DNA of 64,000 bases from Pedobacter sandarakinus (GTDB lineage Bacteria > Bacteroidota > Bacteroidia > Sphingobacteriales > Sphingobacteriaceae). Below are positions 42,947-52,158 of the stretch, one piece after another. A program made the translations under genes and the position numbers. The stretch is from the NCBI RefSeq assembly GCF_026240095.1, contig NZ_JAPIVG010000001.1, positions 186,001 to 250,000 on the forward strand, in the 5' to 3' direction. Each line of letters begins with the position of its first letter. Within the stretch, counting starts at the first letter, position 1. The notes under the pieces are model-generated. The model was not told the DNA's origin. It saw only the letters and a program-made list of their open reading frames with translations, and made no database searches.

Positions 42947-45880
42947 ATGAAAATCAAACTATTTTCTCTTGCTTGTTTTTTAGTTGTTGGTACTGTTGCC
43001 CAGGCGCAAACTACCTATCAATGGAAAACAGGAACATCTGGTGGTTACAACTATAAGTATGTAACAAACGATCCCACCAAATCGCGGTTTTATACGTTAA
43101 AAAATGGACTTACAGTTATCCTCTCACAAAATAACAAGGAACCTAACATCGTATACAAAATGGCAGTTAGGGCAGGTAGTAATACCGACCCACGAACCAA
43201 TACCGGCTTAGCGCACTACTTAGAGCATTTATTATTTAAGGGAACAAACAAATTTGGAACCCTAAATTATGCAAAAGAAAAACCTTTATTAGATAAAATT
43301 GAATCGTTGTACGAAACGTATAACAAGACAACTGATCCTGCAAAGCGCAAAGAGATTTATGCAGAAATTGATAAAACCTCTGGTGAAGCTTCGAGCTATT
43401 CCATCGCAAATGAGTACGATAAGATGATGAAATCTATTGGAAGTGGCTCAACTAATGCACATACATCAGTAGAAGAAACTGTTTACGAAGAAGATTTGCC
43501 ATCTAATGCCATTGATAAGTTTTTGGCGGTACAGGCAGAACGTTTCCGTGCGCCGGTTTTTAGAATTTTCCATACAGAACTAGAAGCTGTTTACGAAGAA
43601 AAAAACATTGGCATGGATAACGACGGACGTAAAATGTACGAGAAAATGCTTTATGCTTTGTTTCCAACGCACAATTACGGGCAGCAAACTACTATCGGCA
43701 CTATAGAACATTTGAAAAACCCATCACTCGTAGAAATTCGGAAATACTATAACAAGTATTATGTACCAAACAATATGGCGCTGATCATGTCTGGCGACAT
43801 TAACTATGATGATCTGATTAAAAAAATCGACAAGGATTTTGCCTACATGGCTTCGAAACCATTATCATTGTATAATCCAGCTCCAGAAAAGCCACTTACC
43901 CAAGTACAAAAAGTAGATATTTATGGCCCTAGCGCCGAGAGTCTTTATGTAGCATACCGCGGGTTTGCACAGAACAGCCGCCAGAGTTTACTTCTTGATC
44001 TTATCGGTAGTATTCTATCGAATGGTAAAGCGGGCTTAATGGATATCAACATCAACAAGCAACAAAAGATGCTAAGGGCTGGTGCAGGTTATAATCAAAT
44101 GAAAGATTATGGAATCTTTATCCTTTCCGGTTCGCCGAAAGCTGGTCAGAGTTTAGAAGATGCCCAAAAACTTTTGTTGGAACAAGTAGACCTACTTAAA
44201 AAAGGCGAATTCGACGAAAGTTTAATTAAAGCTACTGTTGCCAATATCAAGTTAGCCGAACTACAGGCTTACGATAATAATGATGTAAGGGCTGATGCAA
44301 CCATGAATGCTTTTATACAAAACCGTGGCAACGAGTGGGATAAAATGCTTTCTGCTACCGATGCAATGAGTAAGGTTACCAAGAAAGAAATTGTTGATTT
44401 TGCTAACCAGTTTTTTATCAACAACTATGTGTCTATCTTCAAACATAAAGGCGAAGATAAAAGCATTATCAAGGTAGAAAAACCTGCTATTACCGCAGTT
44501 AAAACAAATGCGAACGAAGTGTCTCCATTTACAAGGGACATTATTGCTGCACCGGTTAAACCAATTGCACCTAAATTTTTAGATTACACTAAAGACCTTC
44601 AGTTTGGAAAAGCGGGTATTGCCGATGTCATTTCAGTGCAAAACACCGAAAACGGCATCTTTCGTATGAGCTACCGATTTGATATGGGCTCTTACAACTA
44701 CAAACTGTTGCCCTACGCTTCCCAGTATCTCGCTTTTTTAAGTACAGATAAATATTCTGCAGAAGAGCTAAGTAAGGCATTCTATAATATTGCATGCTCT
44801 TATAACATAAATGTGGGCACAGAAGTTACCACAATTTCAATTTCAGGCCTCCAGGAAAACTTCGATAAGGCGGTTTCATTGGTAGAGGATGTATTGGCAA
44901 ATTGCAAACCAAATGAAAAAGCGTTAGACGATTTAAAAGGGAGATTATTGAAAGCAAGAGACAATGCCAAACTTAACAAATCGTCAATTTTAGGTGGGTT
45001 AATGAGCTATGCACAATATGGAAAAGATAATCCATTTAACCACGGATTAAGTAATGATGAGATTAAAAACATGAAATCTGCCGATTTAATTTATCTGTTG
45101 CACAACTTAACCAACTATAAACATACGGTAACTTATTATGGGCCTAAAACACTCGCTGCCTTATCAGCAGATATTGTAAAACTTCATCCCCTGGCTAAAG
45201 AGTTTACAGAAGCAGCGCCAATGAAAAAGTTTGCATATACCAAGACTGATTCTAACCGGGTTTATTTTGCAGATTACGATATGGTTCAGGCAGAAATTCG
45301 TTGGGTGCGCAATGGCGGTTTATACGATCCGGCAAATGCAGCAAAAATAGGTTTGTTTAATAACTACTTTGGTGGTGGTATGGGTTCAATCGTATTCCAA
45401 ACCATTCGCGAATCTAAAGCATTGGCTTATTCTACATTTGCGGTTTACTCATCGCCAAATACTAAAGAAAAAGAGAATGCCATAATCGCTTATGTAGGTA
45501 CACAGGCAGATAAAATGACCGATGCTGTTGCAGGAATGAACGAACTTTTAACAACCCTTCCAGAATCAGATAAATCATTCAATCTTTCTAAAACCAATTC
45601 TTTAAATAGTTTAGAAACTTCGAGAATTACTAAAGATGGCATCATATCTACCTATTTAGCTGACAAGAAATTAGGTTTTGACCACGATTCTAGAATTGAT
45701 GAATACGCCAACCTGAAGCCGCTAACCTTTGCTGATGTAAAGTCTTTTCATCAAAGTAATTTATCTGGAATGCCATACAACTACTGTATTGTAGCTTCGG
45801 AAAAGAAAATAAACATGGCAGATTTGGCAAAAATTGGTCCGGTAACGAAGCTTAGTCTCGAGCAAATTTTCGGTTACTAA
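42947..45880 (+). CDS. Exported M16-family zinc metallopeptidase (pitrilysin/insulinase)
   Basis: 977 aa with a signal peptide ending about GTVAQAQ. The inverted zincin motif HYLEH lies at residues 90-94 (GLAHYLEHLLFKGT), with the third ligand Glu downstream in TELEAVYEEKN. Two M16 halves are present: the first catalytic, the second (from about 560) lacking HxxEH and ending in the RWVRNGGLYDPANAAKIGLFNNYFGGGMGSIVFQTIRESKALAYS signature (conserved Arg/Tyr patch). It probably degrades peptides in the periplasm. It has its own promoter and terminator. Confidence 0.92.
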   Translation: MKIKLFSLACFLVVGTVAQAQTTYQWKTGTSGGYNYKYVTNDPTKSRFYTLKNGLTVILSQNNKEPNIVYKMAVRAGSNTDPRTNTGLAHYLEHLLFKGTNKFGTLNYAKEKPLLDKIESLYETYNKTTDPAKRKEIYAEIDKTSGEASSYSIANEYDKMMKSIGSGSTNAHTSVEETVYEEDLPSNAIDKFLAVQAERFRAPVFRIFHTELEAVYEEKNIGMDNDGRKMYEKMLYALFPTHNYGQQTTIGTIEHLKNPSLVEIRKYYNKYYVPNNMALIMSGDINYDDLIKKIDKDFAYMASKPLSLYNPAPEKPLTQVQKVDIYGPSAESLYVAYRGFAQNSRQSLLLDLIGSILSNGKAGLMDININKQQKMLRAGAGYNQMKDYGIFILSGSPKAGQSLEDAQKLLLEQVDLLKKGEFDESLIKATVANIKLAELQAYDNNDVRADATMNAFIQNRGNEWDKMLSATDAMSKVTKKEIVDFANQFFINNYVSIFKHKGEDKSIIKVEKPAITAVKTNANEVSPFTRDIIAAPVKPIAPKFLDYTKDLQFGKAGIADVISVQNTENGIFRMSYRFDMGSYNYKLLPYASQYLAFLSTDKYSAEELSKAFYNIACSYNINVGTEVTTISISGLQENFDKAVSLVEDVLANCKPNEKALDDLKGRLLKARDNAKLNKSSILGGLMSYAQYGKDNPFNHGLSNDEIKNMKSADLIYLLHNLTNYKHTVTYYGPKTLAALSADIVKLHPLAKEFTEAAPMKKFAYTKTDSNRVYFADYDMVQAEIRWVRNGGLYDPANAAKIGLFNNYFGGGMGSIVFQTIRESKALAYSTFAVYSSPNTKEKENAIIAYVGTQADKMTDAVAGMNELLTTLPESDKSFNLSKTNSLNSLETSRITKDGIISTYLADKKLGFDHDSRIDEYANLKPLTFADVKSFHQSNLSGMPYNYCIVASEKKINMADLAKIGPVTKLSLEQIFGY

Positions 45881-45903
45881 TTCCCAAATAAAGCTTTATA
45901 AGA

Positions 45904-45934
45904 ATGCCCTGATGAGATATCGGGGCATTTTTTG
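45904..45934 (+). terminator. Terminator after the M16 peptidase gene
   Basis: ATGCCCTGAT..ATCGGGGCAT is a 10-bp stem (one G-U pair) followed by TTTTTTG, starting 24 nt past the stop codon. Confidence 0.8.
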
Positions 45935-45949
45935 TTTTAATAATATTAG

Positions 45950-46035
45950 AAAATGAACGGTCTGGTGGTTGTGGCCGCCTTCCGGCCCCGCCATCCGTTA
46001 TAGCCCTTCATTGCATTACGGGGCTGCCACTTCTG
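45950..46035. repeat. GC-rich intergenic element
   Basis: This stretch is much richer in GC than its surroundings and contains the inverted pair GTGGCCGCC/GGCGGCCAC-type core (TGTGGCCGCCTTCCGGCCCC). On minus it reads AGCCCCGTAATGCAATGAAG, then GGATGGCGGGGCCGG. That resembles a class of AGCCCCG...GCGGG spacer elements I know from Bacteroidota genomes, also seen here at 62760-62830. No gene is present. Confidence 0.4.
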
Positions 46036-46099
46036 TCGAGGTTTAGGTCCAATGGCTTGTTTAAACGCCACCTCAGAACATTTGATGTTAACCTTAAAG

Positions 46100-47140
46100 C
46101 TAAGCAACTGGCACTAATTGAGATAGAATTTCCTTAATTGAATACTTCGCTCCACAAACAAACTCATCTGCTGCACCGTAGTAAATTATAAGCTCATCAG
46201 CATTTACAGTATGGCCGTTTGTAAAAACAACGTTTCCAAAAAACCCACACTTTTCGTACTTGGCAGTAGGACGCATAATGGGCTCATCGGTTTGCGCTAA
46301 AACCTTTGATGGTTCTTCCAGATCCATTAGAAAAGCACCCAGGCAATATTCATGTTGGGCATTAGCACCATGGTAAATTGCCAACCAACCCATGCTGGTT
46401 TTAATTGGAGCAGCGCCCGCACCAACGCGTTTACTATCCCATTTATCTACCCGGGTTTTAATTAGGCACCTATGATTTCCCCAGTGTATACCATCCGGCG
46501 ATTCAGCAATCCAAATGTAGTTGCCCCCCAAGCCAACACTACTTGGGCGGTGCAGTGCGAAAAATTTGCCGTTAATTCTTTGCTCAAAAATTGCGCAATC
46601 CTTATTGTGTGGTGGGATAATCATTCCATGATGTTCAAATGTCTTCCAATCTTTAGTAGTCCGCATTCCAACACCAACACCATGTGCTGATACCGCTGTA
46701 TATGTAAGGTAATAAGTATCTGCTATCCAGGCAACCCGACAGTCCTCAATACCAAATACCTCGTTTAAACCCTGTCCGTGTAACAATGGATAATCATCAG
46801 GTTGATAAAAATTAATACCGTCATCACTGCAAACCAAACGAAAATGAGAAAGCGTAGTTAAATAATCGGCACCCTTATAATTGATAACCCGTGGGTCGTC
46901 AGCTATCAAATCCGGATCATTCTCTGCAATTTCGATTACTTCAATACCATCGCCTTTTAGTATAGGAAATGAGATCATTCCCGTTTTTTGCCGCGGCCGC
47001 TCTGCCACACGGATGAGCAACCATGTTTTAGCTTGAAAAACAAAAACACCAGGGTTAAGTAAGCAAGCAATTTCAAGGCCTGGCCTGCTTGGTACCAGGT
47101 CCTGCGGCGATAAAATTGGATTCTGGGGAAATCTTTCCAT
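46100..47140 (-). CDS. GH130-family glycosidase/phosphorylase
   Basis: 346 aa, cytoplasmic (no signal). The five-bladed propeller motifs of GH130 are NPILSPQDL, LNPGVFVF, ADDPRVINYKGADYLTTLSH, FGIEDCRVAWIADTYYLTYTAVS, NKDCAIFEQRINGKFFALHRPS, VGAGAAPIKTSMGWLAIYHG and YGAADEFVCGA. The EDxR Arg and the LHRP His/Arg that phosphorylases use for phosphate are present, so a mannoside phosphorylase is more likely than a hydrolase. It would make mannose 1-phosphate from short beta-mannosides. It has no operator of the LacI type and stands 6 kb from the mannan region, so coupling is only inferred. Confidence 0.85.
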   Translation of the reverse strand: MERFPQNPILSPQDLVPSRPGLEIACLLNPGVFVFQAKTWLLIRVAERPRQKTGMISFPILKGDGIEVIEIAENDPDLIADDPRVINYKGADYLTTLSHFRLVCSDDGINFYQPDDYPLLHGQGLNEVFGIEDCRVAWIADTYYLTYTAVSAHGVGVGMRTTKDWKTFEHHGMIIPPHNKDCAIFEQRINGKFFALHRPSSVGLGGNYIWIAESPDGIHWGNHRCLIKTRVDKWDSKRVGAGAAPIKTSMGWLAIYHGANAQHEYCLGAFLMDLEEPSKVLAQTDEPIMRPTAKYEKCGFFGNVVFTNGHTVNADELIIYYGAADEFVCGAKYSIKEILSQLVPVA

Positions 47141-47194
47141 CTGTCAAATTTAAATTGGCAACATCAAATTACTATTACAACCTACATCAAACAA

Positions 47195-47222
47195 AAACGG
47201 CAATCAAAATTGATCGCCGTTT
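47195..47222 (-). terminator. Terminator after the CsbD gene
   Basis: On minus, AAACGGCGATC..GATTGCCGTTT followed by TTGT is a hairpin with one mismatch, about 22 nt past the CsbD stop at 47244 and about 55 nt before the GH130 start codon. Confidence 0.65.
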
Positions 47223-47243
47223 CGCTGTGACAGTTTTACTATC

Positions 47244-47429
47244 TTATAATGAATTGATCCATTTAACCAGTTCATCTCTACCCTTTCCAGTTTTTTGCTG
47301 CAATCTACCTAATAACTCGTCTTCCTGGCCTTCTTCATGCTTTAAATCATCATCAGTTAACTCGGCATAAGATTGTTTAACCTTTCCTTTTAACTCATTC
47401 CACTTTCCTTTTATTTCTAACTTATCCAT
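47244..47429 (-). CDS. CsbD-family stress protein
   Basis: 61 aa. It matches the CsbD pattern in full ([48 protein letters not shown]), a small acidic/basic helical protein often induced under general stress. It is cytoplasmic and the biochemical role is unknown. Its terminator lies directly downstream. Confidence 0.88.
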   Translation of the reverse strand: MDKLEIKGKWNELKGKVKQSYAELTDDDLKHEEGQEDELLGRLQQKTGKGRDELVKWINSL

Positions 47430-47624
47430 AGTCTTAAAATTTAGTACATGTTAATTGATTGTATGAAATAAACAGGGTTAAATAGATTTTGTTTCAATAA
47501 TCCTGGCAAAAATCAAATAATATAGCCGTTCCTATACTCCTATTAGTTTTATCAGCTTTTTTTAATTAAATTGAGTAAGAATTACCAGATAATACAAACT
47601 ACTCACTATTAAATTTAGAATTTG

Positions 47625-50600
47625 ATGAAAAAACTACTCCTAAGTATGATTTTAGCTTTCGGTTTAATTTCATTTGCTTTCGCACAAAGCAAGGTAATTA
47701 GCGGCAAAGTTACATCTGAAAATGCTGGACCAATACCGGGTGTCAGTGTTTTTGTAAAAGGTGCTCCATCTAACGGCACCCAAAGTGATGCCGTTGGAAA
47801 TTACAAGCTCAATGTTCCAAATGATGCAAAAACTTTGGTTTTTAGTTTCATTGGATACAGCACGCTTGAGCTACCCATAACAGGTAATACAGTTAATGCC
47901 AGTCTCAAAGAAGAAAATACCACGCTTACTGATGTTATTGTCGTGGGCTACGGCACGCAGATTAAACGAGACATCACCGGTTCTGTTGCTTCGGTAAAAT
48001 CGAAAGATTTGGAAAATCTTCCCGTTACTAGTTTCGAGCAAGCACTACAAGGAAAAGCTGCAGGGGTGCAAATCGCTGCGCAAAATGGAAAGCTTGGTCA
48101 GGGCATTACGGTGCGTGTTCGGGGCGCAGCATCTGTAACCGCCGGTAGCGAGCCTCTTTACATTGTAGATGGCATCCCGATCACATCTGGTGATTTTTCG
48201 AGCACAACAGCACCAACCAGTGCTTTAGCGGATCTCAATACCAACGATATTGAATCTATAGAAGTTTTGAAAGATGCATCGGCCTCTGCAATCTATGGTG
48301 CACGTGCCTCAAACGGTGTGGTTATTATCACAACCAAACAAGGTAAGATTGGTAAAACATTGATCCAGTTTAATGCCTTAGGCGGAATAAGTACACCTTC
48401 AAACCATAGAGAATTTCTTAACGCAGAACAATATGTACAGATTTTAAGAAGAGCCGGTGCAGGTGCAGCAAACCAGGATTTTTTAAATGGCGATTACGCC
48501 ACCTTGCAAGAAGCTATTGATGATTATGCAACAATAGTTGAGAACAGACTTACCCGGTATTCAGCAGGAAATACAGATTATCAAACCTATAAGGTAAACA
48601 CAAACTGGGAGAGAGAAACTTTTCAGGACAATCCTGTAACGCAACAGTACGATTTAAATTTGACTGGTGGAAACGAAAAAACTAAATTTTATATTGGTGG
48701 CCAGGCGCTAGACCAACAAGGTATAATAGTTGGTAACAGTTATAAACGCTATAGCGGAAGATTGAACCTAACGAACAAGGTTACTGACTTTTTGGAAGTG
48801 GGTGTAAACGTAAATTTTTCAAATAGCATCAACAACCGATTATCAAACGATAACGCATTTTCAAGCCCGCTACAATCAGTGGCCCTGTCTCCTATTACGC
48901 CATTTATCGATCCAAGATCTGGTTTAGTTAGCGGTACATTACCGGGGGCGGCATCCAATTACCCGGTATACTATAATCCATTCATCGGAATTGATAATGC
49001 ATTCTATAAGGCTACGGTTTACCGCACCATTGGTAAGGCATTTGCAAATGTTAATATCGCCAAAGGCTTAAAGTTTAGCACCGATTTTTCTGTTGATAAT
49101 TTAAATCAAAATGAAGAAAGCTACTACGGATCGCTAACGTTTAGAAATACCGGAACAGCCAATGGCGATGGCCAAAACATTTCTACCTTCGTAATAAACA
49201 CGAATACGAACAATTTTTTTAGTTACAATACTTCAATCGGGAAAAGTAGTTTAGATGCCATATTGGGCACTAGTTATCAGAAGTCTACTACAAAATACAG
49301 TACGTTAGAAGGACAGGATTTCCCTAGCGATGCATACATTAAATTGGGGTCTGCGGCTACTAAGGTAATTGCCACAAGCAATGAAAGTGCATTTAGCTTC
49401 CTGTCGTATTTCTTCAGAGCGAATTATAAATATAACGATCGCTATTTAGTAGGTTTTAGTGTAAGAGCCGATGGCTCATCTCGGTTTGGAGAGAACCACA
49501 GGTATGGCTATTTTCCTGCCGGATCTGTAGCGTGGATTGCATCGGAAGAAGATTTTCTGAAAGCCAGCGAAACCATTAGCTTATTAAAAATAAGAGCAAG
49601 TTATGGGTTAACTGGTAATGCTGAAATTGGTAATTATTCTGCAAGAGGACTTTTTAGTGGTACAGGCGCATACGGCGGTTTACCTGGCCAAATACCTACT
49701 CAAATTCCCAATCAGGAATTAACTTGGGAGAAAACTAAACAATTGGATTTAGGATTGGATTTTGGAATCTTAAAAAATAGAATTACCGGTACATTCGATT
49801 TTTACCAGAAAAAAACCACCGACCTGTTGCTTAACGTACCCATTCCGCAAACTACCGGTTTTTCTATCATCACTCAAAACCTTGGTGCTTTAGAAAATAC
49901 AGGTTATGAACTGGGCATAAATACCGAAAACTTTGTGGGTGCCTTCAAATGGTCTACAGCAATAACGGCAGCAATAAATAACAACAAAATAACAGATCTT
50001 GGCGGGCAGACCTTAAATTCTAATGAAATTAATGCTGCAATAGAGGGACAACCAATTGGAGTATTTTATCTTCCAGAGTATGCAGGTGTTAACCCGGCAA
50101 ATGGAGATGCTATGTATTACCGCAATACCAGAGATGCAGCTGGAAATCTCGACAGAAGTACCACAAACAACATAAATGAAGCACAGCGCATTTTCGCTGG
50201 TAATCCAAATCCGAAATATACATTTGGCTTAAATAATACCTTTTCTTTTAAGAACTTCGATTTAGGTGTGTTTTTACAAGGAGTTTCTGGCAATAAAATT
50301 TTTAATGCCGGCGGTCAATATATGAGTGCCAGTGCTTCTAATGGATATGATAACCAAACTACAGATCAAATGGCTTATTGGAATAAACCAGGAGACATCA
50401 CATCGGTGCCAGAACCCAGGTTGTTTTATGGTAATGGTGTTGGGAATTCAACCAGATACTTATCAGATGGAAATTATGTTCGTTTAAAAACGTTAACCCT
50501 GGGGTACACTTTTCCCTCAACAGTGTTATCGAAAATTAAGTTAAGTAAATTGAGACTTTATGCTACTGCGCAAAACCTGGCTACCATAACGGGTTATAAA

Positions 50601-50717
50601 GGTTGGGATCCGGAGGTAAACGCAGATTACCAATCTACCAACATTAACCAAGGCGTAGATTTTTATTCGGCGCCCCAACCACGTGTAATTTCATTTGGTA
50701 TTAATATAGGTTTATAA
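47625..50717 (+). CDS. SusC/RagA TonB-dependent importer, pair 3
   Basis: 1030 aa from the ATG at 47625 (MKKLLLSMILAFGLISFAFAQ); the TTG just before is not needed. The carboxypeptidase-like domain (VISGKVTSENAGPIPGVSVFVKG) is followed by the plug (DVIVVGYGTQIKRDITGSVASV, FEQALQGKAAGVQIAAQNGK, VRVRGAASV, LYIVDGIPI, EVLKDASASAIYGARASNGVV) and a barrel ending ISFGINIGL. It pairs with the SusD 16 nt downstream. No enzyme, regulator, sigma/anti-sigma gene or LacI-type operator is nearby, so the substrate is unknown. Confidence 0.94.
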   Translation: MKKLLLSMILAFGLISFAFAQSKVISGKVTSENAGPIPGVSVFVKGAPSNGTQSDAVGNYKLNVPNDAKTLVFSFIGYSTLELPITGNTVNASLKEENTTLTDVIVVGYGTQIKRDITGSVASVKSKDLENLPVTSFEQALQGKAAGVQIAAQNGKLGQGITVRVRGAASVTAGSEPLYIVDGIPITSGDFSSTTAPTSALADLNTNDIESIEVLKDASASAIYGARASNGVVIITTKQGKIGKTLIQFNALGGISTPSNHREFLNAEQYVQILRRAGAGAANQDFLNGDYATLQEAIDDYATIVENRLTRYSAGNTDYQTYKVNTNWERETFQDNPVTQQYDLNLTGGNEKTKFYIGGQALDQQGIIVGNSYKRYSGRLNLTNKVTDFLEVGVNVNFSNSINNRLSNDNAFSSPLQSVALSPITPFIDPRSGLVSGTLPGAASNYPVYYNPFIGIDNAFYKATVYRTIGKAFANVNIAKGLKFSTDFSVDNLNQNEESYYGSLTFRNTGTANGDGQNISTFVINTNTNNFFSYNTSIGKSSLDAILGTSYQKSTTKYSTLEGQDFPSDAYIKLGSAATKVIATSNESAFSFLSYFFRANYKYNDRYLVGFSVRADGSSRFGENHRYGYFPAGSVAWIASEEDFLKASETISLLKIRASYGLTGNAEIGNYSARGLFSGTGAYGGLPGQIPTQIPNQELTWEKTKQLDLGLDFGILKNRITGTFDFYQKKTTDLLLNVPIPQTTGFSIITQNLGALENTGYELGINTENFVGAFKWSTAITAAINNNKITDLGGQTLNSNEINAAIEGQPIGVFYLPEYAGVNPANGDAMYYRNTRDAAGNLDRSTTNNINEAQRIFAGNPNPKYTFGLNNTFSFKNFDLGVFLQGVSGNKIFNAGGQYMSASASNGYDNQTTDQMAYWNKPGDITSVPEPRLFYGNGVGNSTRYLSDGNYVRLKTLTLGYTFPSTVLSKIKLSKLRLYATAQNLATITGYKGWDPEVNADYQSTNINQGVDFYSAPQPRVISFGINIGL

Positions 50718-50733
50718 ATTTAATTAGATAGAC

Positions 50734-52101
50734 ATGAGAAAGATATATATATACAATCTGCTACTTGCCTCGGTATTACTTTCGCTAACACCAGCTTGTA
50801 AAAAAGCACTCGATATTAGCCCGGTAGATACGATAGAACAAAGTAAAGCATTGCTTACCTCTAAAGATGTAGAGGTGGCACTGGTAGGGTCTTATAGTGC
50901 GCTCGGAAGCAGAAACTTTTATGGAGGCAGGCCGTTCTTAATGGCCGATTTTTTGGCAGCCACCGATGAGATAGAATGGTACGGTACTTATGAGGAACTT
51001 ACACAAACAATAAATAAATCCTTATTAAAAACAAATACTTTTGTTGATAACATTTGGGCGGCTGGCTATACAGCTATCAATGATGCCAATAATGTGCTCG
51101 CAGCTGTTGGTAAAGTTGATGCAGCTAAGAAAAACCGAGTAGAGGGAGAAGCAAAATTTATTAGAGGTGCAGCGTATTTCGATTTAGTAAGGCTATTTGG
51201 TAAAGCATATAACGATGGGTCTCCAACTACCAACCTGGGCGTACCAATTGTATTGACACCCACCACTGCTGTTACGCCAGAAAGTTTTGTAAACAGAGCT
51301 ACGGTTGCTGCAGTATACACGCAAGCCCTGGCAGATTTAACAGATGCAGAAAGCAAGTTGCCCGCAACGAATGGATTTTTCGCAACAAAATCAGCCGCTG
51401 CAGGGATGCTTGCCAGGATATACTTACAGATGGGCAACTACGCTGCAGCCGGAGCGGCAGCCAACAGGGTAATTACATCCGGAAACTATTCTTTAACAGC
51501 TACCTATCTTGGTGCTTTTCCTACTATGGGCTCAACCCCGGGGGGCAATACAACCGAAGATGTGTTTTCGATACAAGTTACAACGTTGACCGGATTTAAT
51601 GGCTATAACGAGTTTTACGGATCGTCTACCTACGGCGGACGAGGAGATGCAGTAATCTCCCAAGACTGGATTGATAATACTTACAGCCCTAACGATGATC
51701 GTATTAATGCCTTTTACGATGATGGCGACATTTATACCTCTAAATATGCGAACTTATATGGTAACGTTCCAATGATGAGACTTGCAGAAATGTATTTAAT
51801 AAGAGCAGAATGCAATGCCAGGTTAGCGCCGGCTGCCCCAATCGGCGGACGAACTCCGCTACAAGATTTATCAGTGGTTAGGAGCAGAGCAGGATTAACA
51901 ACTACCACGGCAACACTTGCTGATATCTTAACAGAAAGAAAATTAGAGCTGGCATTTGAAGGATTTGCATTACATGATGCGAAGAGAACGCAGACTAATA
52001 TCGGCTCAATTGCGTGGAATGCTAATGCACTAGTGTTCCCCATTCCTCAAAGAGAAATAGATGCAAACAAAAACCTGGTTCAAAACCCAGGCTATAATTA
52101 A
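50734..52101 (+). CDS. SusD/RagB nutrient-binding lipoprotein, pair 3
   Basis: 455 aa, shorter than the other two SusD proteins. The lipobox LTPAC (Cys22) precedes KKALDISPVDTIEQ. Helical repeats include AKFIRGAAYFDLVRLFGKAYNDG and FFATKSAAAGMLARIYLQMGNYAAA. The C-terminal MMRLAEMYLIRAECNARL, ILTERKLELAFEGFALHDAKR and ALVFPIPQREIDANKNLVQNPGY are typical. It works with the SusC upstream. A strong bidirectional terminator follows. Confidence 0.94.
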   Translation: MRKIYIYNLLLASVLLSLTPACKKALDISPVDTIEQSKALLTSKDVEVALVGSYSALGSRNFYGGRPFLMADFLAATDEIEWYGTYEELTQTINKSLLKTNTFVDNIWAAGYTAINDANNVLAAVGKVDAAKKNRVEGEAKFIRGAAYFDLVRLFGKAYNDGSPTTNLGVPIVLTPTTAVTPESFVNRATVAAVYTQALADLTDAESKLPATNGFFATKSAAAGMLARIYLQMGNYAAAGAAANRVITSGNYSLTATYLGAFPTMGSTPGGNTTEDVFSIQVTTLTGFNGYNEFYGSSTYGGRGDAVISQDWIDNTYSPNDDRINAFYDDGDIYTSKYANLYGNVPMMRLAEMYLIRAECNARLAPAAPIGGRTPLQDLSVVRSRAGLTTTTATLADILTERKLELAFEGFALHDAKRTQTNIGSIAWNANALVFPIPQREIDANKNLVQNPGYN

Positions 52102-52106
52102 TAAAC

Positions 52107-52138
52107 AAAAAAATGCCGGTTAAAAGACCGGCATTTTT
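52107..52138. terminator. Bidirectional terminator between SusD pair 3 and acs
   Basis: AAAAAAATGCCGGT..ACCGGCATTTTTG is an 8-bp GC-rich stem flanked by A and T runs, serving the convergent plus gene ending at 52101 and acs ending at 52159. Confidence 0.88.
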
Positions 52139-52158
52139 GTTTACTGAAAGGCAAAAAA

